DNA from: Lawsonibacter sp.
Lineage (GTDB): Bacteria; Bacillota; Clostridia; Oscillospirales; Oscillospiraceae
DNA length: 43,309 nt
Reading direction: 5' to 3'
Assembly: GCA_022795855.1 (NCBI GenBank)
Contig: JAAWHL010000011.1
Span: 1-43,309 of the forward strand
How positions within the stretch are numbered: position 1 is the first letter of the stretch; each line of letters begins with the position of its first letter. Positions 9,004 through 17,229 of the stretch are shown here, one piece after another. Below the pieces are notes generated by a model. The model saw only the letters and a program-made list of their open reading frames with translations, was not told where the DNA came from and did no database searches. The position numbers and the translations under genes are program-made.

Positions 9004-9041
9004 GTAAGATTTCCTTCCCTTCCTGAAGATGGCGGTGGAAA

Positions 9042-9078
9042 CAGGTCCGCCGGGATGGACGTCATCACGGCGGACCTG
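9042..9078 (-). terminator. Hairpin after the CorC-like gene
   Basis: An 11-bp perfect stem (9042-9052 with 9068-9078) lies just past the stop at 9092. Only a short T run follows on the minus strand, so termination may be partial and the HAD gene downstream may receive read-through. Confidence 0.5.
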
Positions 9079-9091
9079 CTGGGGATGTATT

Positions 9092-9985
9092 TTATTCCGC
9101 CTCGGCGGGGGGCTCCAGCTTTTCTACCAGGGCCCACTCCACCCGGCGCTCGCACAGCTCCTCCACCCGGATGCGCAGGCCCAGGGCCTCCACCACCGGG
9201 CGGCTCCCGTCCCGGGGGATGACCGACAGCTGGGCAAAGACCAGGCCGCCCACGGTGTCGCAGTCCAGGGGCTCCTCCGGCAGCTCGACCCCCGTGGCCT
9301 CGGCCAGCTCCTCCAGGTCGGCGCTGCCGGAGACCCTCCACAAATTCTCCTCCAGCCGGATGATGTCCTGCTCGTCCTGGGGGTCGAACTCGTCGTAGAT
9401 GTTGCCCACAATCTCCTCCAGCAGGTCCTCCAGGGTGACCAGGCCGCTGGTGCCGCCGTACTCGTCCACCACCAGGGCCATGTGGATTTTCTTGCTCTGC
9501 ATATCCCGGAAGAGCACGTCGGCCCGCACCGTCTCCGGCACGAAGTAGGCCGGGCGCAGCAGCTGCTCCAGGGGCTGGGGCTGGGGCAGGCGGGCGTTGA
9601 GCAGATACTCCCGGGTGGCCAGGGTGCCCACCACGTCGTCCGCGTCGTTCTGGCACACGGGGAAACGGGACAGCCCCGACTCCCGGATGGTGTCCAGAAT
9701 GGTCTCGTCGCTGTCGGACAGGGACAGGGTCACCATATCGGTGCGGTGAATCATCACATCCTCGGCGGTCATATTGTTGAACTCAAAGATGTTTTCAATC
9801 AGTTCCTTCTCATTGGACTCGATGGCGCCCGACTCCTCGCCCTCCTCCACCAGGGCCATGATGCCGTCCTCCGACACCTGGCCGGAGCGGTGGAGCAGCT
9901 GGGCAATCTGCCTGCGGAACAGGAGAATCAGGTTGCACAAAAGACTTGCGCCAAACAGTATGGGCCATATTCGGTCCGGTGACAC
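9092..9985 (-). CDS. CBS-domain CorC/hemolysin-family protein lacking DUF21
   Basis: The 297-residue product starts at a GTG with AAGGAGG eight bases upstream. One membrane segment (residues 7-24) is followed by a CBS pair ([34 protein letters not shown], then a second unit ending at [25 protein letters not shown], a family hallmark) and a C-terminal CorC/HlyC transporter-associated domain (about 200-285). Family members usually carry an N-terminal DUF21 of four membrane helices of about 150 residues. Here it is replaced by one short anchor, so the protein is more likely an adenosine-nucleotide-sensing regulator of Mg2+/Co2+ efflux than a transporter. Confidence 0.85.
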   Translation of the reverse strand: MSPDRIWPILFGASLLCNLILLFRRQIAQLLHRSGQVSEDGIMALVEEGEESGAIESNEKELIENIFEFNNMTAEDVMIHRTDMVTLSLSDSDETILDTIRESGLSRFPVCQNDADDVVGTLATREYLLNARLPQPQPLEQLLRPAYFVPETVRADVLFRDMQSKKIHMALVVDEYGGTSGLVTLEDLLEEIVGNIYDEFDPQDEQDIIRLEENLWRVSGSADLEELAEATGVELPEEPLDCDTVGGLVFAQLSVIPRDGSRPVVEALGLRIRVEELCERRVEWALVEKLEPPAEAE

Positions 9986-10002
9986 GGAAATTCCTCCTTA
10001 AA

Positions 10003-10028
10003 ATACCGCAATACTGATCATGCGGTAT
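10003..10028 (-). promoter_or_regulatory. Leader hairpin next to the ribosome site of the CorC-like gene
   Basis: ATACCGCA (10003-10010) and TGCGGTAT (10021-10028) form an 8-bp inverted repeat within the transcribed leader, immediately upstream of AAGGAGG. It could be an operator or a structure that limits ribosome access. Confidence 0.45.
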
Positions 10029-10030
10029 CC

Positions 10031-10059
10031 ATCATAGCACAAAAATCCCCGCCCCGCAA
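10031..10059 (-). promoter_or_regulatory. Sigma-A promoter of the CorC-like gene
   Basis: TTGCGG (10054-10059) and TATGAT (10031-10036) on the minus strand are separated by 17 bases, about 45 bases upstream of the GTG start. Confidence 0.55.
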
Positions 10060-10101
10060 GAGGGAGAATCGCCATGATTTCATCTGAGCGCCGCCATCAT
10101 T

Positions 10102-11178
10102 TTACCGGAGAAGCGCCTGGATCCCTCCGGTCCGCGCCCCGCTCCCCCCGTCCGGGACGGGCACAATCATCCGGTTTTTCAGGTACAGCGCCGCGCCGCC
10201 CCGGATACGCCGGACCGCCAGCACGTCCTCCCGGGGGATTTCCAGGCAGTGGACCTCCCCCAGGAATACCAGGGAGGACTCCGTCTCATAGAACTCCGCC
10301 TCCCTGCCCGGCGCAAAGGAGACAATCGCCTCGGTCTCCCGGGCCAGGCGTCCGCCCAGCAGAAAGCTGAAGGTCCACAGATAGGGATAGAGCAGCACCA
10401 GCGCCGCCAGCAGCGCCAGCGCCCTCCAGCCCCACGCCGCCGGCTGAAGCAGCGCCGCCGCCAGCAGCAGCCCGCCCCCCGCCGCCCGGAGCACGGAGGG
10501 CAGGGGCCAGCCCGTCCGTCCGGCATAGGCGCTCCGGTGGGCCCGCTTCAAATCCGCCAGATAGCGCTCCCTGGTGTAGGAGTAGCGGTAGGGGGCGCTC
10601 CCTTGGGCCGCCAGCTCCTCCCGCGCGGCGCGGACCCGCTGTTTGGATTCCCGGAACTTCCGCTCCCGGACCTCCGCCTGGAACGCCGGAAGGCCCGCCT
10701 CCCCCCCGCCCCAGGCCGAGAGCGGGATGACGCAGAACAGGGCATCCCCGGTCATGACCAGGAGGACCTCCCGCAGGCGGACCAGCTGGGTGACGGATGC
10801 GGCGGCCAGCTTCCGCTCCGTTCTGCCGTACCGGAGCGCCAGCTTGTCCTCCTGCCAGCTCAGCCGGTGGGTCTTCTCATATTCCGGGTCCCACTGCCCC
10901 GAGCGCTTCATCCGCCGGAGCAGGATCCGGGCCCGCTGCCGGGTGGGCAGATAGAGGCAGGCGTTCAGTACCAGGACCGCCCCGGACAACAGCAGCAGAA
11001 AAGCCGCCCGCTCCCGGGGGAGCGCCCCGTTCAGGCAGAAGGCCAGCACAAACAGAAGCTGCCCCGCCGTCAGCATGAAGGCGGTGAATCTCCGCCAGGG
11101 CGCGCGGCCTCTCCTGCGAAGCAGATACAAAAGCGCCGACAGATATTCCTCCTGGGACACGGTGTAGGAAAGTTTCAT
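10102..11178 (-). CDS. YcxB-like membrane protein made of two related halves
   Basis: The 358-residue product has two pairs of membrane segments (about residues 34-72 and 230-265). Each half begins with a similar element (SYTVSQEEYLSALLYL near residue 4 and SYTRERYLADLKRA near 198), runs through the paired membrane helices, and ends in a beta-rich soluble part containing a bPH/YcxB-type strand (REVLLVMTGDALFCVIPLSAW and EDVLAVRRIRGGAALYLKNRMIVPVP). The pattern fits a YcxB-like protein duplicated in tandem. No biochemical role is established for the family. It follows the TauE/SafE gene by 58 bases and may share its transcript. A GGGGAAACACC site precedes the ATG. Confidence 0.6.
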   Translation of the reverse strand: MKLSYTVSQEEYLSALLYLLRRRGRAPWRRFTAFMLTAGQLLFVLAFCLNGALPRERAAFLLLLSGAVLVLNACLYLPTRQRARILLRRMKRSGQWDPEYEKTHRLSWQEDKLALRYGRTERKLAAASVTQLVRLREVLLVMTGDALFCVIPLSAWGGGEAGLPAFQAEVRERKFRESKQRVRAAREELAAQGSAPYRYSYTRERYLADLKRAHRSAYAGRTGWPLPSVLRAAGGGLLLAAALLQPAAWGWRALALLAALVLLYPYLWTFSFLLGGRLARETEAIVSFAPGREAEFYETESSLVFLGEVHCLEIPREDVLAVRRIRGGAALYLKNRMIVPVPDGGSGARTGGIQALLR

Positions 11179-11236
11179 GGTGTTTCCCCCTTGGGCCCTG
11201 TTTTACGCCTCCCGTCAGCCGGCGCAAAACAGGCTC

Positions 11237-11959
11237 TTAAAGACTGCTGATAAAGGTCCAGAAGCCGGACAGCCCCAGGAACAGGTAGACCACCCGCTTC
11301 ATCCGCTCCAGGTCCATCCGGTCCGCCGCCCGGGTGCCGGCCGCCTTTCCGCAGAATACGCCGGCCAGGCCGGCCAGAACCAGCGGGAGCATAAAGGGCT
11401 GTACCGTCCCATTATACACCCGCATTCCCAGGGCGTACAGACTGGTCAGCAGGGAAAAGGTCTGAAAATTTCCGATGTACTGCTCCTTGGTCTGGGAAAT
11501 CAGCAGAAAATACAGGGCCATGGGCGGGCCCGCGATTCCGAAAAAGCCTTGGGACAGCCCGGACAGCAGCGCGCAGACCGCGGCCGTCCTCCGGCTGGCC
11601 TTCAGCTTCAGGTTTTTGGCGATAAAGGCGAAATACAGGGCCACCGCAATTAAGAACAGGCCGAAATAGGGCTTCAGCGCCCCGGCGTTCATCCGGGCGG
11701 ACAGGGTAATGGCCCCGCCGGCCGTGGCGGCGTAGCAGAGGAAGGGAATCGGAAAATAGGACCACCGCACCTCCTTCCGGTACTGGACGGCAAAGGAGAC
11801 AATCAGGCAGATGGTAATCATATTGGAGATGGCCGCCGCCTGGGGCATTGGAAAGAGGGCGGGCAGGAAAATCATAATCGCAATGCCGCAGCCAAAGCCG
11901 CTCAGCGCCTGAATCAGGCCGCCCAGGCCTGACGCCAGAAAAACAACCGCGTATTCCAT
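11237..11959 (-). CDS. TauE/SafE (TSUP) family permease
   Basis: The 240-residue product has about seven to eight membrane segments and the family signature at its N-terminus (FLASGLGGLIQALSGFGCGIAIM), repeated in degenerate form in the second half (CALLSGLSQGFFGIAGPPMALYF). TSUP proteins export sulfite, sulfoacetate or other organic sulfonates and carboxylates. The presence of sulfite-handling genes at 18-22 kb makes a sulfur anion plausible here, but the two loci are not in one operon. Ribosome site GGCGGAG. The following 11960-12069 stretch is very GC-rich and no gene was seen in it. Confidence 0.85.
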   Translation of the reverse strand: MEYAVVFLASGLGGLIQALSGFGCGIAIMIFLPALFPMPQAAAISNMITICLIVSFAVQYRKEVRWSYFPIPFLCYAATAGGAITLSARMNAGALKPYFGLFLIAVALYFAFIAKNLKLKASRRTAAVCALLSGLSQGFFGIAGPPMALYFLLISQTKEQYIGNFQTFSLLTSLYALGMRVYNGTVQPFMLPLVLAGLAGVFCGKAAGTRAADRMDLERMKRVVYLFLGLSGFWTFISSL

Positions 11960-12069
11960 GTTTCTCCGCCTTTCTCTCTCGCCGCCCTGCTTCGTACCCG
12001 CGCAGGTGCGCGGCGCTCCTCCGCCGCGGAAGGCCGCGCACGCGGCCCCGCCCGGGCGGGCCGTATGAA

Positions 12070-12113
12070 AAAACGGGCGAGAGCCCGGAACCGCAGCCGC
12101 TCTCGCCTGTTTT
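12070..12113. terminator. Terminator of the tct/aroD operon
   Basis: A 14-bp stem with one wobble (12070-12083 with 12100-12113) has A and T tracts on both sides, so it can act in both directions. It is the first strong hairpin after the last gene of the leftward operon. Confidence 0.8.
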
Positions 12114-12187
12114 GAGGAGGTTCCCCCGGGCGGCCCCGAAGGGCGGCCCGGAGGGGTCAGATTGTCTTGTTTCTTCCCGGGGCGGCG

Positions 12188-13024
12188 CTACATCAGGTTC
12201 AGCGCCCGGGCCGCGTTGTCGTGGAAGTACTCCTGCCAGCAGCGCTCCTGCACCCGGGCCTTGTTGTATTCCATCAGGTCCCGGATGGAGTTGCTGGGAT
12301 AGCAGGAACCGAAAATCATCTTGTCGTGGAGGTAGTAGTTGGCCGCCTCGTAGTAGCCGTCAGAGCCCGGGGTGTGCACGCCGTAGACGTCGGGGGAGAT
12401 ATACAGGTTGGGCCGCTTGAAGGAGATATAGCACATCTCCGCCACATAGGGCCAGCCGCCGTGGGTCAGAATGATGTGCAGGTCGGGGTACTTCAGGCAC
12501 ACGTTGTCAATCATCACCGGCTGATAGCAGCGGATGGTGCGGTTGCAGTTCCCGCCGTAGGGCAGGAGCAGGGGGATGTTTTCCTTCTGGCACTTCTCAA
12601 AGATGGGCTCAAAGCGGGCGTCGTCCAGAGGGGTCTCCGGGTCAAAATAGCCCGGCTCGAAGGTCATGCCCTGGCAGGGGCCGGACACGGCGTATTTGTC
12701 AATCTCGTACAGGGTCTCCTCCACGGAGGCGTTGCCGTCAATGGCAGCCATGCCGATGAAGCGGCCGGGGTAGTCCTTGAGCAGCTTGACAATCTCGTCG
12801 TTGTCCATGAAGTAGGGCTTCCTCTTCCGGGCGGGCACCACGCCCAGGATGTTGTACTCGTCCATCTCCTGAAGCAGCAGCTCCATGGAGCGCTGCTTCA
12901 CCGACTCGGGCAGGGACACGTCCCAGCGGCGGCAGTAGTCGGCGGCCCGGACGGGGTCGTTGTACAGCGAGCCCCGCAGAAAGCCCTCAATGGGCGGGCG
13001 GAGGTACATGTCAATAATCTGCAT
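12188..13024 (-). CDS. Amidohydrolase-fold (ACMSD-like) protein with altered metal site
   Basis: The 278-residue product matches the amidohydrolase 2 (COG2159) fold in length and strand pattern: an N-terminal IID strand, FIGMAAIDG near 89-97, LHIILTHGGWP at 182-192 and KMIFGSCYP at 235-243. The family normally binds a metal through an N-terminal HxH, two more His residues and a final Asp (GSDYP). Here the HxH position reads Y7 and R9, and the final Asp is C241, while H188 is kept. It is the last gene of an operon with dehydroquinase and a tripartite carboxylate transporter, so it probably handles a cyclic or aromatic carboxylate, by an altered mechanism or as a non-catalytic binder. Confidence 0.7.
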   Translation of the reverse strand: MQIIDMYLRPPIEGFLRGSLYNDPVRAADYCRRWDVSLPESVKQRSMELLLQEMDEYNILGVVPARKRKPYFMDNDEIVKLLKDYPGRFIGMAAIDGNASVEETLYEIDKYAVSGPCQGMTFEPGYFDPETPLDDARFEPIFEKCQKENIPLLLPYGGNCNRTIRCYQPVMIDNVCLKYPDLHIILTHGGWPYVAEMCYISFKRPNLYISPDVYGVHTPGSDGYYEAANYYLHDKMIFGSCYPSNSIRDLMEYNKARVQERCWQEYFHDNAARALNLM

Positions 13025-13067
13025 AGCGGTTTCCTTCCTTTCCAATCCAAACGGTCCGGGGTCTTTT

Positions 13068-14567
13068 CTATCTGCCCGCCTTCCACGCTGCCGCCGCTTT
13101 TTTCACCGGCGGCAGCTGATAAACGGTCAGCAGCACAATGCACAGGAACAGAATCAGGGACAGGGGGCTGGTCACAATCTGCAAAAACAGCTCCGGGATG
13201 CTGAGATAGGCGGCGTTCAGCGCCCGGCGCAGGTTCATCTCAATCAGGGAGGACAGAATCAGCCCCAGAATGATGGAGCCCACCGGGAAGTCGTGGCGCT
13301 TGAACAGGTAGCCGAAGAATCCGGCGGCCAGCACTACGAATACGTCGAACTCCGACTTGTTGATGGCGTAGCCGCCCACCACGCACAGCACCACAATCAG
13401 GGGCAGCAGCACCTCCTTGGGAATCTCGGCAATCTTGGCGAAGACCTTGATTCCCGACAGGGAGATGGGCAGCAGGATGATGTTTCCGATGAGGATGCAG
13501 GCGATAATCAGATAGTACATGTCGGGGGAGTTGGTCATCAGGGTGGTGCCGGGGGTCACGCCGTGGATATAGAGGGCGGAGATGAGAATGGCGCTGGTGT
13601 TGTCCCCGGGGATGCCCAGGGCCAGCATGGGCACATAGGCGCCGCCCACCGCCGCGTTGTTGGAGCTCTCCGGGGCAATCAGCCCCTCGATGGCCCCCTC
13701 GCCGAAGGGGACCTCCGGTTCCTTCACGCTTTTTTTCGCGTAGTTGTAGGCCACGATGGAGGCAATGTTGCCCCCGGTGCCGGGCAGCGCCCCGATGACC
13801 CCGCCAATCAGGGAGCAGCGGATGGTCAGGGGCAGGTGCTTCAGGGTCTCCTTCCAGTTTACCTTCAGCCTGTCCAGCTTCTGCTTTCTCACCTTGACCT
13901 GCTCCGGGTCGCTGACCTGGTTCAGGGCCTCGGCGATGCCGAACATGCCGAAGCACACGGCCACCGCCGCAATGCCGGAGGTCAGCTCAATGGACCCGAA
14001 GGTGAAGCGCTTCACCGCCGTCATCTGGTCCATACCCACCGAGCCCAGGAACATGCCCAGGAACCCGCAGAACATCCCCCGGCTGTAGGACTTCCCGGTC
14101 AGGCCGGACAGCAGGAAGATGCCCAGCAGGGACAGGAAGAAGTAGTCCCGGGCCGCGAACAGCAGGGCGAACCTGGTCAGCAGCGGGGCGGCCAGCAGGA
14201 GCAGCAGCGCGCCGATGATGCCGCCCACCACCGACTGCACCGCCGTGGTGGTCAGGGCGTGGGCCGCCTCGCCCCGCTGGGCCAGGGGGTAGCCGTCAAA
14301 GGTGGTGGCGATGGAGGCGGGGGTGCCGGGCACATTCAGCAGAATGGCCGAGCGGGAACCGCCGTACACGCCGCCGATGTGGGTGCCCAGAATGGCGGCG
14401 ATGGCCGGCATGGGCGACCAGGAAAAGGTGAAGGAGATAATCAGCGAGGCCGCCATGGTAACCGAAATTCCGGGAATCGCCCCGGCGTACATGCCAAATA
14501 TCATTCCGCCTGCCAGATACAGCAGCAGGGACGGGTTCAAAAACAATACCATTAAATGTTCCAGCAT
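13068..14567 (-). CDS. tctA: Tripartite tricarboxylate transporter large permease TctA
   Basis: The 499-residue product has about 11-12 membrane segments and family marks in order: GAIPGISVTMAASLIISFTF near residue 30, THIGGVYGGSRSAILLNVPGTPAS near 65-90, GALPGTGGNIASIVAYNYAKK, and LALGIPGDNTSAILISAL. TctA forms the sodium- or proton-coupled channel for a carboxylate delivered by TctC, with TctB. The order tctC-tctB-tctA is standard. The ATG has GAGGAG upstream. Substrates of this family range from citrate to aromatic and ring carboxylates; the adjacent dehydroquinase suggests the quinate/shikimate family. Confidence 0.95.
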   Translation of the reverse strand: MLEHLMVLFLNPSLLLYLAGGMIFGMYAGAIPGISVTMAASLIISFTFSWSPMPAIAAILGTHIGGVYGGSRSAILLNVPGTPASIATTFDGYPLAQRGEAAHALTTTAVQSVVGGIIGALLLLLAAPLLTRFALLFAARDYFFLSLLGIFLLSGLTGKSYSRGMFCGFLGMFLGSVGMDQMTAVKRFTFGSIELTSGIAAVAVCFGMFGIAEALNQVSDPEQVKVRKQKLDRLKVNWKETLKHLPLTIRCSLIGGVIGALPGTGGNIASIVAYNYAKKSVKEPEVPFGEGAIEGLIAPESSNNAAVGGAYVPMLALGIPGDNTSAILISALYIHGVTPGTTLMTNSPDMYYLIIACILIGNIILLPISLSGIKVFAKIAEIPKEVLLPLIVVLCVVGGYAINKSEFDVFVVLAAGFFGYLFKRHDFPVGSIILGLILSSLIEMNLRRALNAAYLSIPELFLQIVTSPLSLILFLCIVLLTVYQLPPVKKAAAAWKAGR

Positions 14568-14601
14568 AGACGTTCTCCTCGTTTCCGTCAGCCTGCGCCC
14601 G

Positions 14602-15096
14602 TCAGGGCAGGGGGATGTTGAAAATCTTCTGGATAATCACATAGACGCACACCAGCGTAACGGCCGTCACAATCAGGGTCAGCTTCACTTTCTTCCCCCG
14701 GTACAGCCCCAGCATGGTGACAATCATGAACACGGCGGTGGAGATGTAAAAGCCCACAAAGTGGAACAGCACCCCATAGCCCAGCATACAGGCACCCAGG
14801 AACACCGTGCGGGCGGGGAATTCCGCCTTCAGGGCGGCCAGCAGGGCCTTCCCCAGGGGCAGGGACTCCTCCGCCTCGTCCTCCTTCCGCTCCGCCCTGC
14901 TCAGGCGGCGGACCTCCAGCAGGGCGCCTGCCATGCACACCACCATCAGGGCGGACATCAGCAGGGGATAGGTGCCGGCCTCCGCCAGGCCGGGGCGCTT
15001 CAGGTAGATTTGCAGGGAACCGATCAGCGCCGCGGCGCTGAGAATCAGCATCAGGCCGATGACCAGATAGGACCGAATCCGGTCTGTCTTCTTCAT
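14602..15096 (-). CDS. tctB: Tripartite tricarboxylate transporter small permease TctB
   Basis: The 164-residue product has four membrane segments (about 9-28, 38-58, 85-120 and 135-158) separated by a charged loop (RRLSRAERKEDEAEES), the TctB layout. It starts at an ATG with GGAGG ten bases upstream and ends 34 bases before tctA. TctB is poorly conserved in sequence, so the call rests partly on position between TctC and TctA. Confidence 0.85.
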   Translation of the reverse strand: MKKTDRIRSYLVIGLMLILSAAALIGSLQIYLKRPGLAEAGTYPLLMSALMVVCMAGALLEVRRLSRAERKEDEAEESLPLGKALLAALKAEFPARTVFLGACMLGYGVLFHFVGFYISTAVFMIVTMLGLYRGKKVKLTLIVTAVTLVCVYVIIQKIFNIPLP

Positions 15097-15132
15097 GAAT
15101 CTCAATCCTCCGATACACTCAAAGATGCAGAC

Positions 15133-15172
15133 TGCCCGCGGACAACCGTTTCCCCATTTCCGCCCGCGGGCA
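15133..15172 (-). promoter_or_regulatory. Stem-loop between tctC and tctB
   Basis: TGCCCGCGG (15133-15141) pairs with CCGCGGGCA (15164-15172). No T tract follows. Its place directly after the binding-protein gene fits the common arrangement in which a processing or attenuation hairpin leaves more tctC than permease message. Confidence 0.5.
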
Positions 15173-15205
15173 ATCCCTGATGAAACCGCAGTCAGCCGGA
15201 GGGGA

Positions 15206-16282
15206 TCAGTCCGCCAGGCGCTCGATGCCCAGGTCCGCCGGATTGATGCTGGTTCCGCCGGAATCATACATGATATAGGCGCCGATGGATTGATAGCGCT
15301 TCTCGTGCTCCACCGCCTCGCTGCCGCTCAGGCCCAGGGGCGCGTGGCCGTTCTCCGAGATATACTGCTGATACTCCGGCGTGTCATAGGCCTGCTTAAA
15401 GGCCTCGGTCAGCTTGTCAATAATGGGCTGGGGGGTATCCTTGTGGACGGAGACCTGGAAGAAGTTTCCGAATCCGCTGTACTGGGCCAGCTCGGGATAG
15501 GCCTCGGACAGCTTCTCCACCCCGGCCAGCTGGGGGATGTCGTTGTCAAACAGCAGGGTCAGAGGCTTGATGTCGCCCGTCTCCACATAGGACAGGCTCT
15601 GCTGGGTGTTGGTGATAAAGGCGTCCACGTGGCCGCCCATCAGGGCGGTCATGGCCTCGCCGTTGCCCTCGTACTTCACGACGTTGAAGGTCACGCCGAA
15701 GTGCTGGGACAGCAGGGAGAACCACACGTCGGGCACCGTGCCCACGCCGGTGGTGGCCACCGTGACCCGGCCGGGGTTGGCGGCGGCGTCGTCAATCAGG
15801 TCCTGGAGATTGCTGTACTTGCTGTCCTTGCTGCCCACCAGGTAGAACACCTTGTCATAGGCCAGCAGGATGGGAACAAAATCGTCATAGGTGATATCGG
15901 ACAGCTCCATCACCCCGAACAGGGACACGCTGTCGGTGCCGCACAGCAGGGTATAGCCGTCCGGCTTGGCGTTGAACACAAAGTCGGTGCCCACGGCCCC
16001 GCCGCCGCCCGCATGGTCCACCACCGTGATGCTGCCGCCCAGATACTGCTCGGCCAGGCCGCAGATTTTCACCGCGTCGCTGAAGGTGCCCGACGAGGCG
16101 CCGAAGGTGCTCACGCCGGTGATAGCCTGATTGGGATAGCTGTCCGCGGCGGCGCTGGAGGCCGGAGTTCCGCTCTGGGCGGGGGGGTTGTTCTGCTGCG
16201 GCGAAGAGCATCCGGACAGCAGGCCTGCCATCGCGGCGCCCGCCACGGCAAGGGACAGGGCTTTTTTCAGGTTTCCTTTCAC
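15206..16282 (-). CDS. tctC: Tripartite tricarboxylate transporter binding lipoprotein TctC
   Basis: The 358-residue product starts at a GTG with AAGGAGG upstream. A lipoprotein signal ends in LLSGC (Cys about residue 25), followed by a Gln/Pro/Ser-rich linker. The mature domain is of the TctC/Bug type: PNQAITGVSTFGASSGTFSDAVKICGLAEQYLGGSITVVDHAGGGGAVGTDFV, the family's early binding loop, then NAKPDGYTLL and GTVPDVWFSLL. The usual AGG-D(R/K) early motif is changed to ASSGTFSD. It captures the carboxylate outside the membrane for TctBA. It is the second gene of the operon, after the dehydroquinase gene. Confidence 0.93.
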   Translation of the reverse strand: MKGNLKKALSLAVAGAAMAGLLSGCSSPQQNNPPAQSGTPASSAAADSYPNQAITGVSTFGASSGTFSDAVKICGLAEQYLGGSITVVDHAGGGGAVGTDFVFNAKPDGYTLLCGTDSVSLFGVMELSDITYDDFVPILLAYDKVFYLVGSKDSKYSNLQDLIDDAAANPGRVTVATTGVGTVPDVWFSLLSQHFGVTFNVVKYEGNGEAMTALMGGHVDAFITNTQQSLSYVETGDIKPLTLLFDNDIPQLAGVEKLSEAYPELAQYSGFGNFFQVSVHKDTPQPIIDKLTEAFKQAYDTPEYQQYISENGHAPLGLSGSEAVEHEKRYQSIGAYIMYDSGGTSINPADLGIERLAD

Positions 16283-16302
16283 GTTTTTCTCCTCCTTGAT
16301 GT

Positions 16303-17079
16303 TTATGCTTCAGGGTCCAGCTCCAGGCTTCTGCGCAGGGCCCTTACATCATCAATGTGAATCTGGTGGGTCTTTCCGGTGGAGACAAAGGTTCCGTCCG
16401 AGCCGAATACATCCCCGCAGATGCGGGACAGGCTCCCCCGCGGCCCGGCGGAGATGGAGACGATGGGCACGTCGATGCCGGCCTGCTTGGCCTGCACGAT
16501 GGCCTTGCCCAGCCGGTCCACGTCCCCGTAGGTCTCCGCTACAAAGGAGACCTTGCACACGTCCGCGCCCAGCTCCATCTCCTTTTGCAGCAGGGAGAGC
16601 ACCTCGCCGCTGTCCGGGGTATGCTTCAGGTCGTGGTAGGAAATCATCAGCGCCGTGCGGTGCTTCTGGCACTCCCCGCGGATCTCCTGGATGTAGTCCG
16701 CGCCATAGCGCATCTCCACGTCCACCATATCCACCAGGCCGCTTTGAATCAGCGCCAGCAGAATCCCCTTTTTCGCCTCGGGCTGGATCTCCCGCACGCC
16801 GTTCTCCAGGTGATGCCGGGGCGTCACCATCACGGCCATATCGCCCACGGCCGCCCGCAGCTTCTCCGCCGCCTCCAGCAGCACCGGGATATTCTCCACC
16901 TGGTCGAAGTAGTCCACCCTCCACTCCAGGATGTCCGGCTTGTAGGGCATAAATTCCTTTGCCAGAGATACCGCTTCCTCCGTATCCTTGGCCGCGATGG
17001 GCATAATCAGGGCCAGACGGCCCGAGCCCAGCACCACGTTCCGCAGTGCGACGGTCTTTTTACTGCCGCATGTTACCAT
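16303..17079 (-). CDS. aroD: Type I 3-dehydroquinate dehydratase
   Basis: The 258-residue product matches type I dehydroquinases: EWRVD at 52-56, the general-base His149 in MISYHD, the Schiff-base Lys176 in GADVCKVSFV, Arg219 in SLSRI and CGDVFGSDGTF near 221-231. It interconverts 3-dehydroquinate and 3-dehydroshikimate. Usually part of the shikimate pathway, here it heads an operon with a TctCBA importer and an amidohydrolase-fold protein and has a divergent LysR regulator. It may therefore serve catabolism of imported quinate or a relative. The ATG at 17079 has AGGAGG 12 bases upstream, a longer spacing than usual. Confidence 0.9.
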   Translation of the reverse strand: MVTCGSKKTVALRNVVLGSGRLALIMPIAAKDTEEAVSLAKEFMPYKPDILEWRVDYFDQVENIPVLLEAAEKLRAAVGDMAVMVTPRHHLENGVREIQPEAKKGILLALIQSGLVDMVDVEMRYGADYIQEIRGECQKHRTALMISYHDLKHTPDSGEVLSLLQKEMELGADVCKVSFVAETYGDVDRLGKAIVQAKQAGIDVPIVSISAGPRGSLSRICGDVFGSDGTFVSTGKTHQIHIDDVRALRRSLELDPEA

Positions 17080-17142
17080 TGCGCTTCTCAGCCTCCTTAT
17101 CCAGTGGCAAATTTGCCAAATCCGCCTGTTGAACTTGACAAG

Positions 17143-17171
17143 ATTATAGCACATCTGATATTATATGTAAA
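17143..17171 (-). promoter_or_regulatory. Promoter of the aroD-tctCBA operon
   Basis: TTTACA (17166-17171) and TATAAT (17143-17148) on the minus strand are separated by exactly 17 bases. A 12-bp palindrome GGCAAATTTGCC (17106-17117) lies in the leader. The AT-rich stretch 17150-17215 between the two divergent genes is the likely binding region of the LysR regulator. Confidence 0.75.
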
Positions 17172-17229
17172 ATACGTGATTTTAATATTTTTAATAGCGG
17201 TTTAATTATATATTGAGGGGGGACCGCTC

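Noticed and set aside
11960-12069. Possible small gene in the GC-rich gap after the TauE/SafE start
   Set aside because: No ribosome site with a start codon and no recognisable product.
12960-14555. 531-codon rightward frame rich in His, Gln and Gly
   Set aside because: It is the antisense of tctA, which has unmistakable membrane and family motifs.
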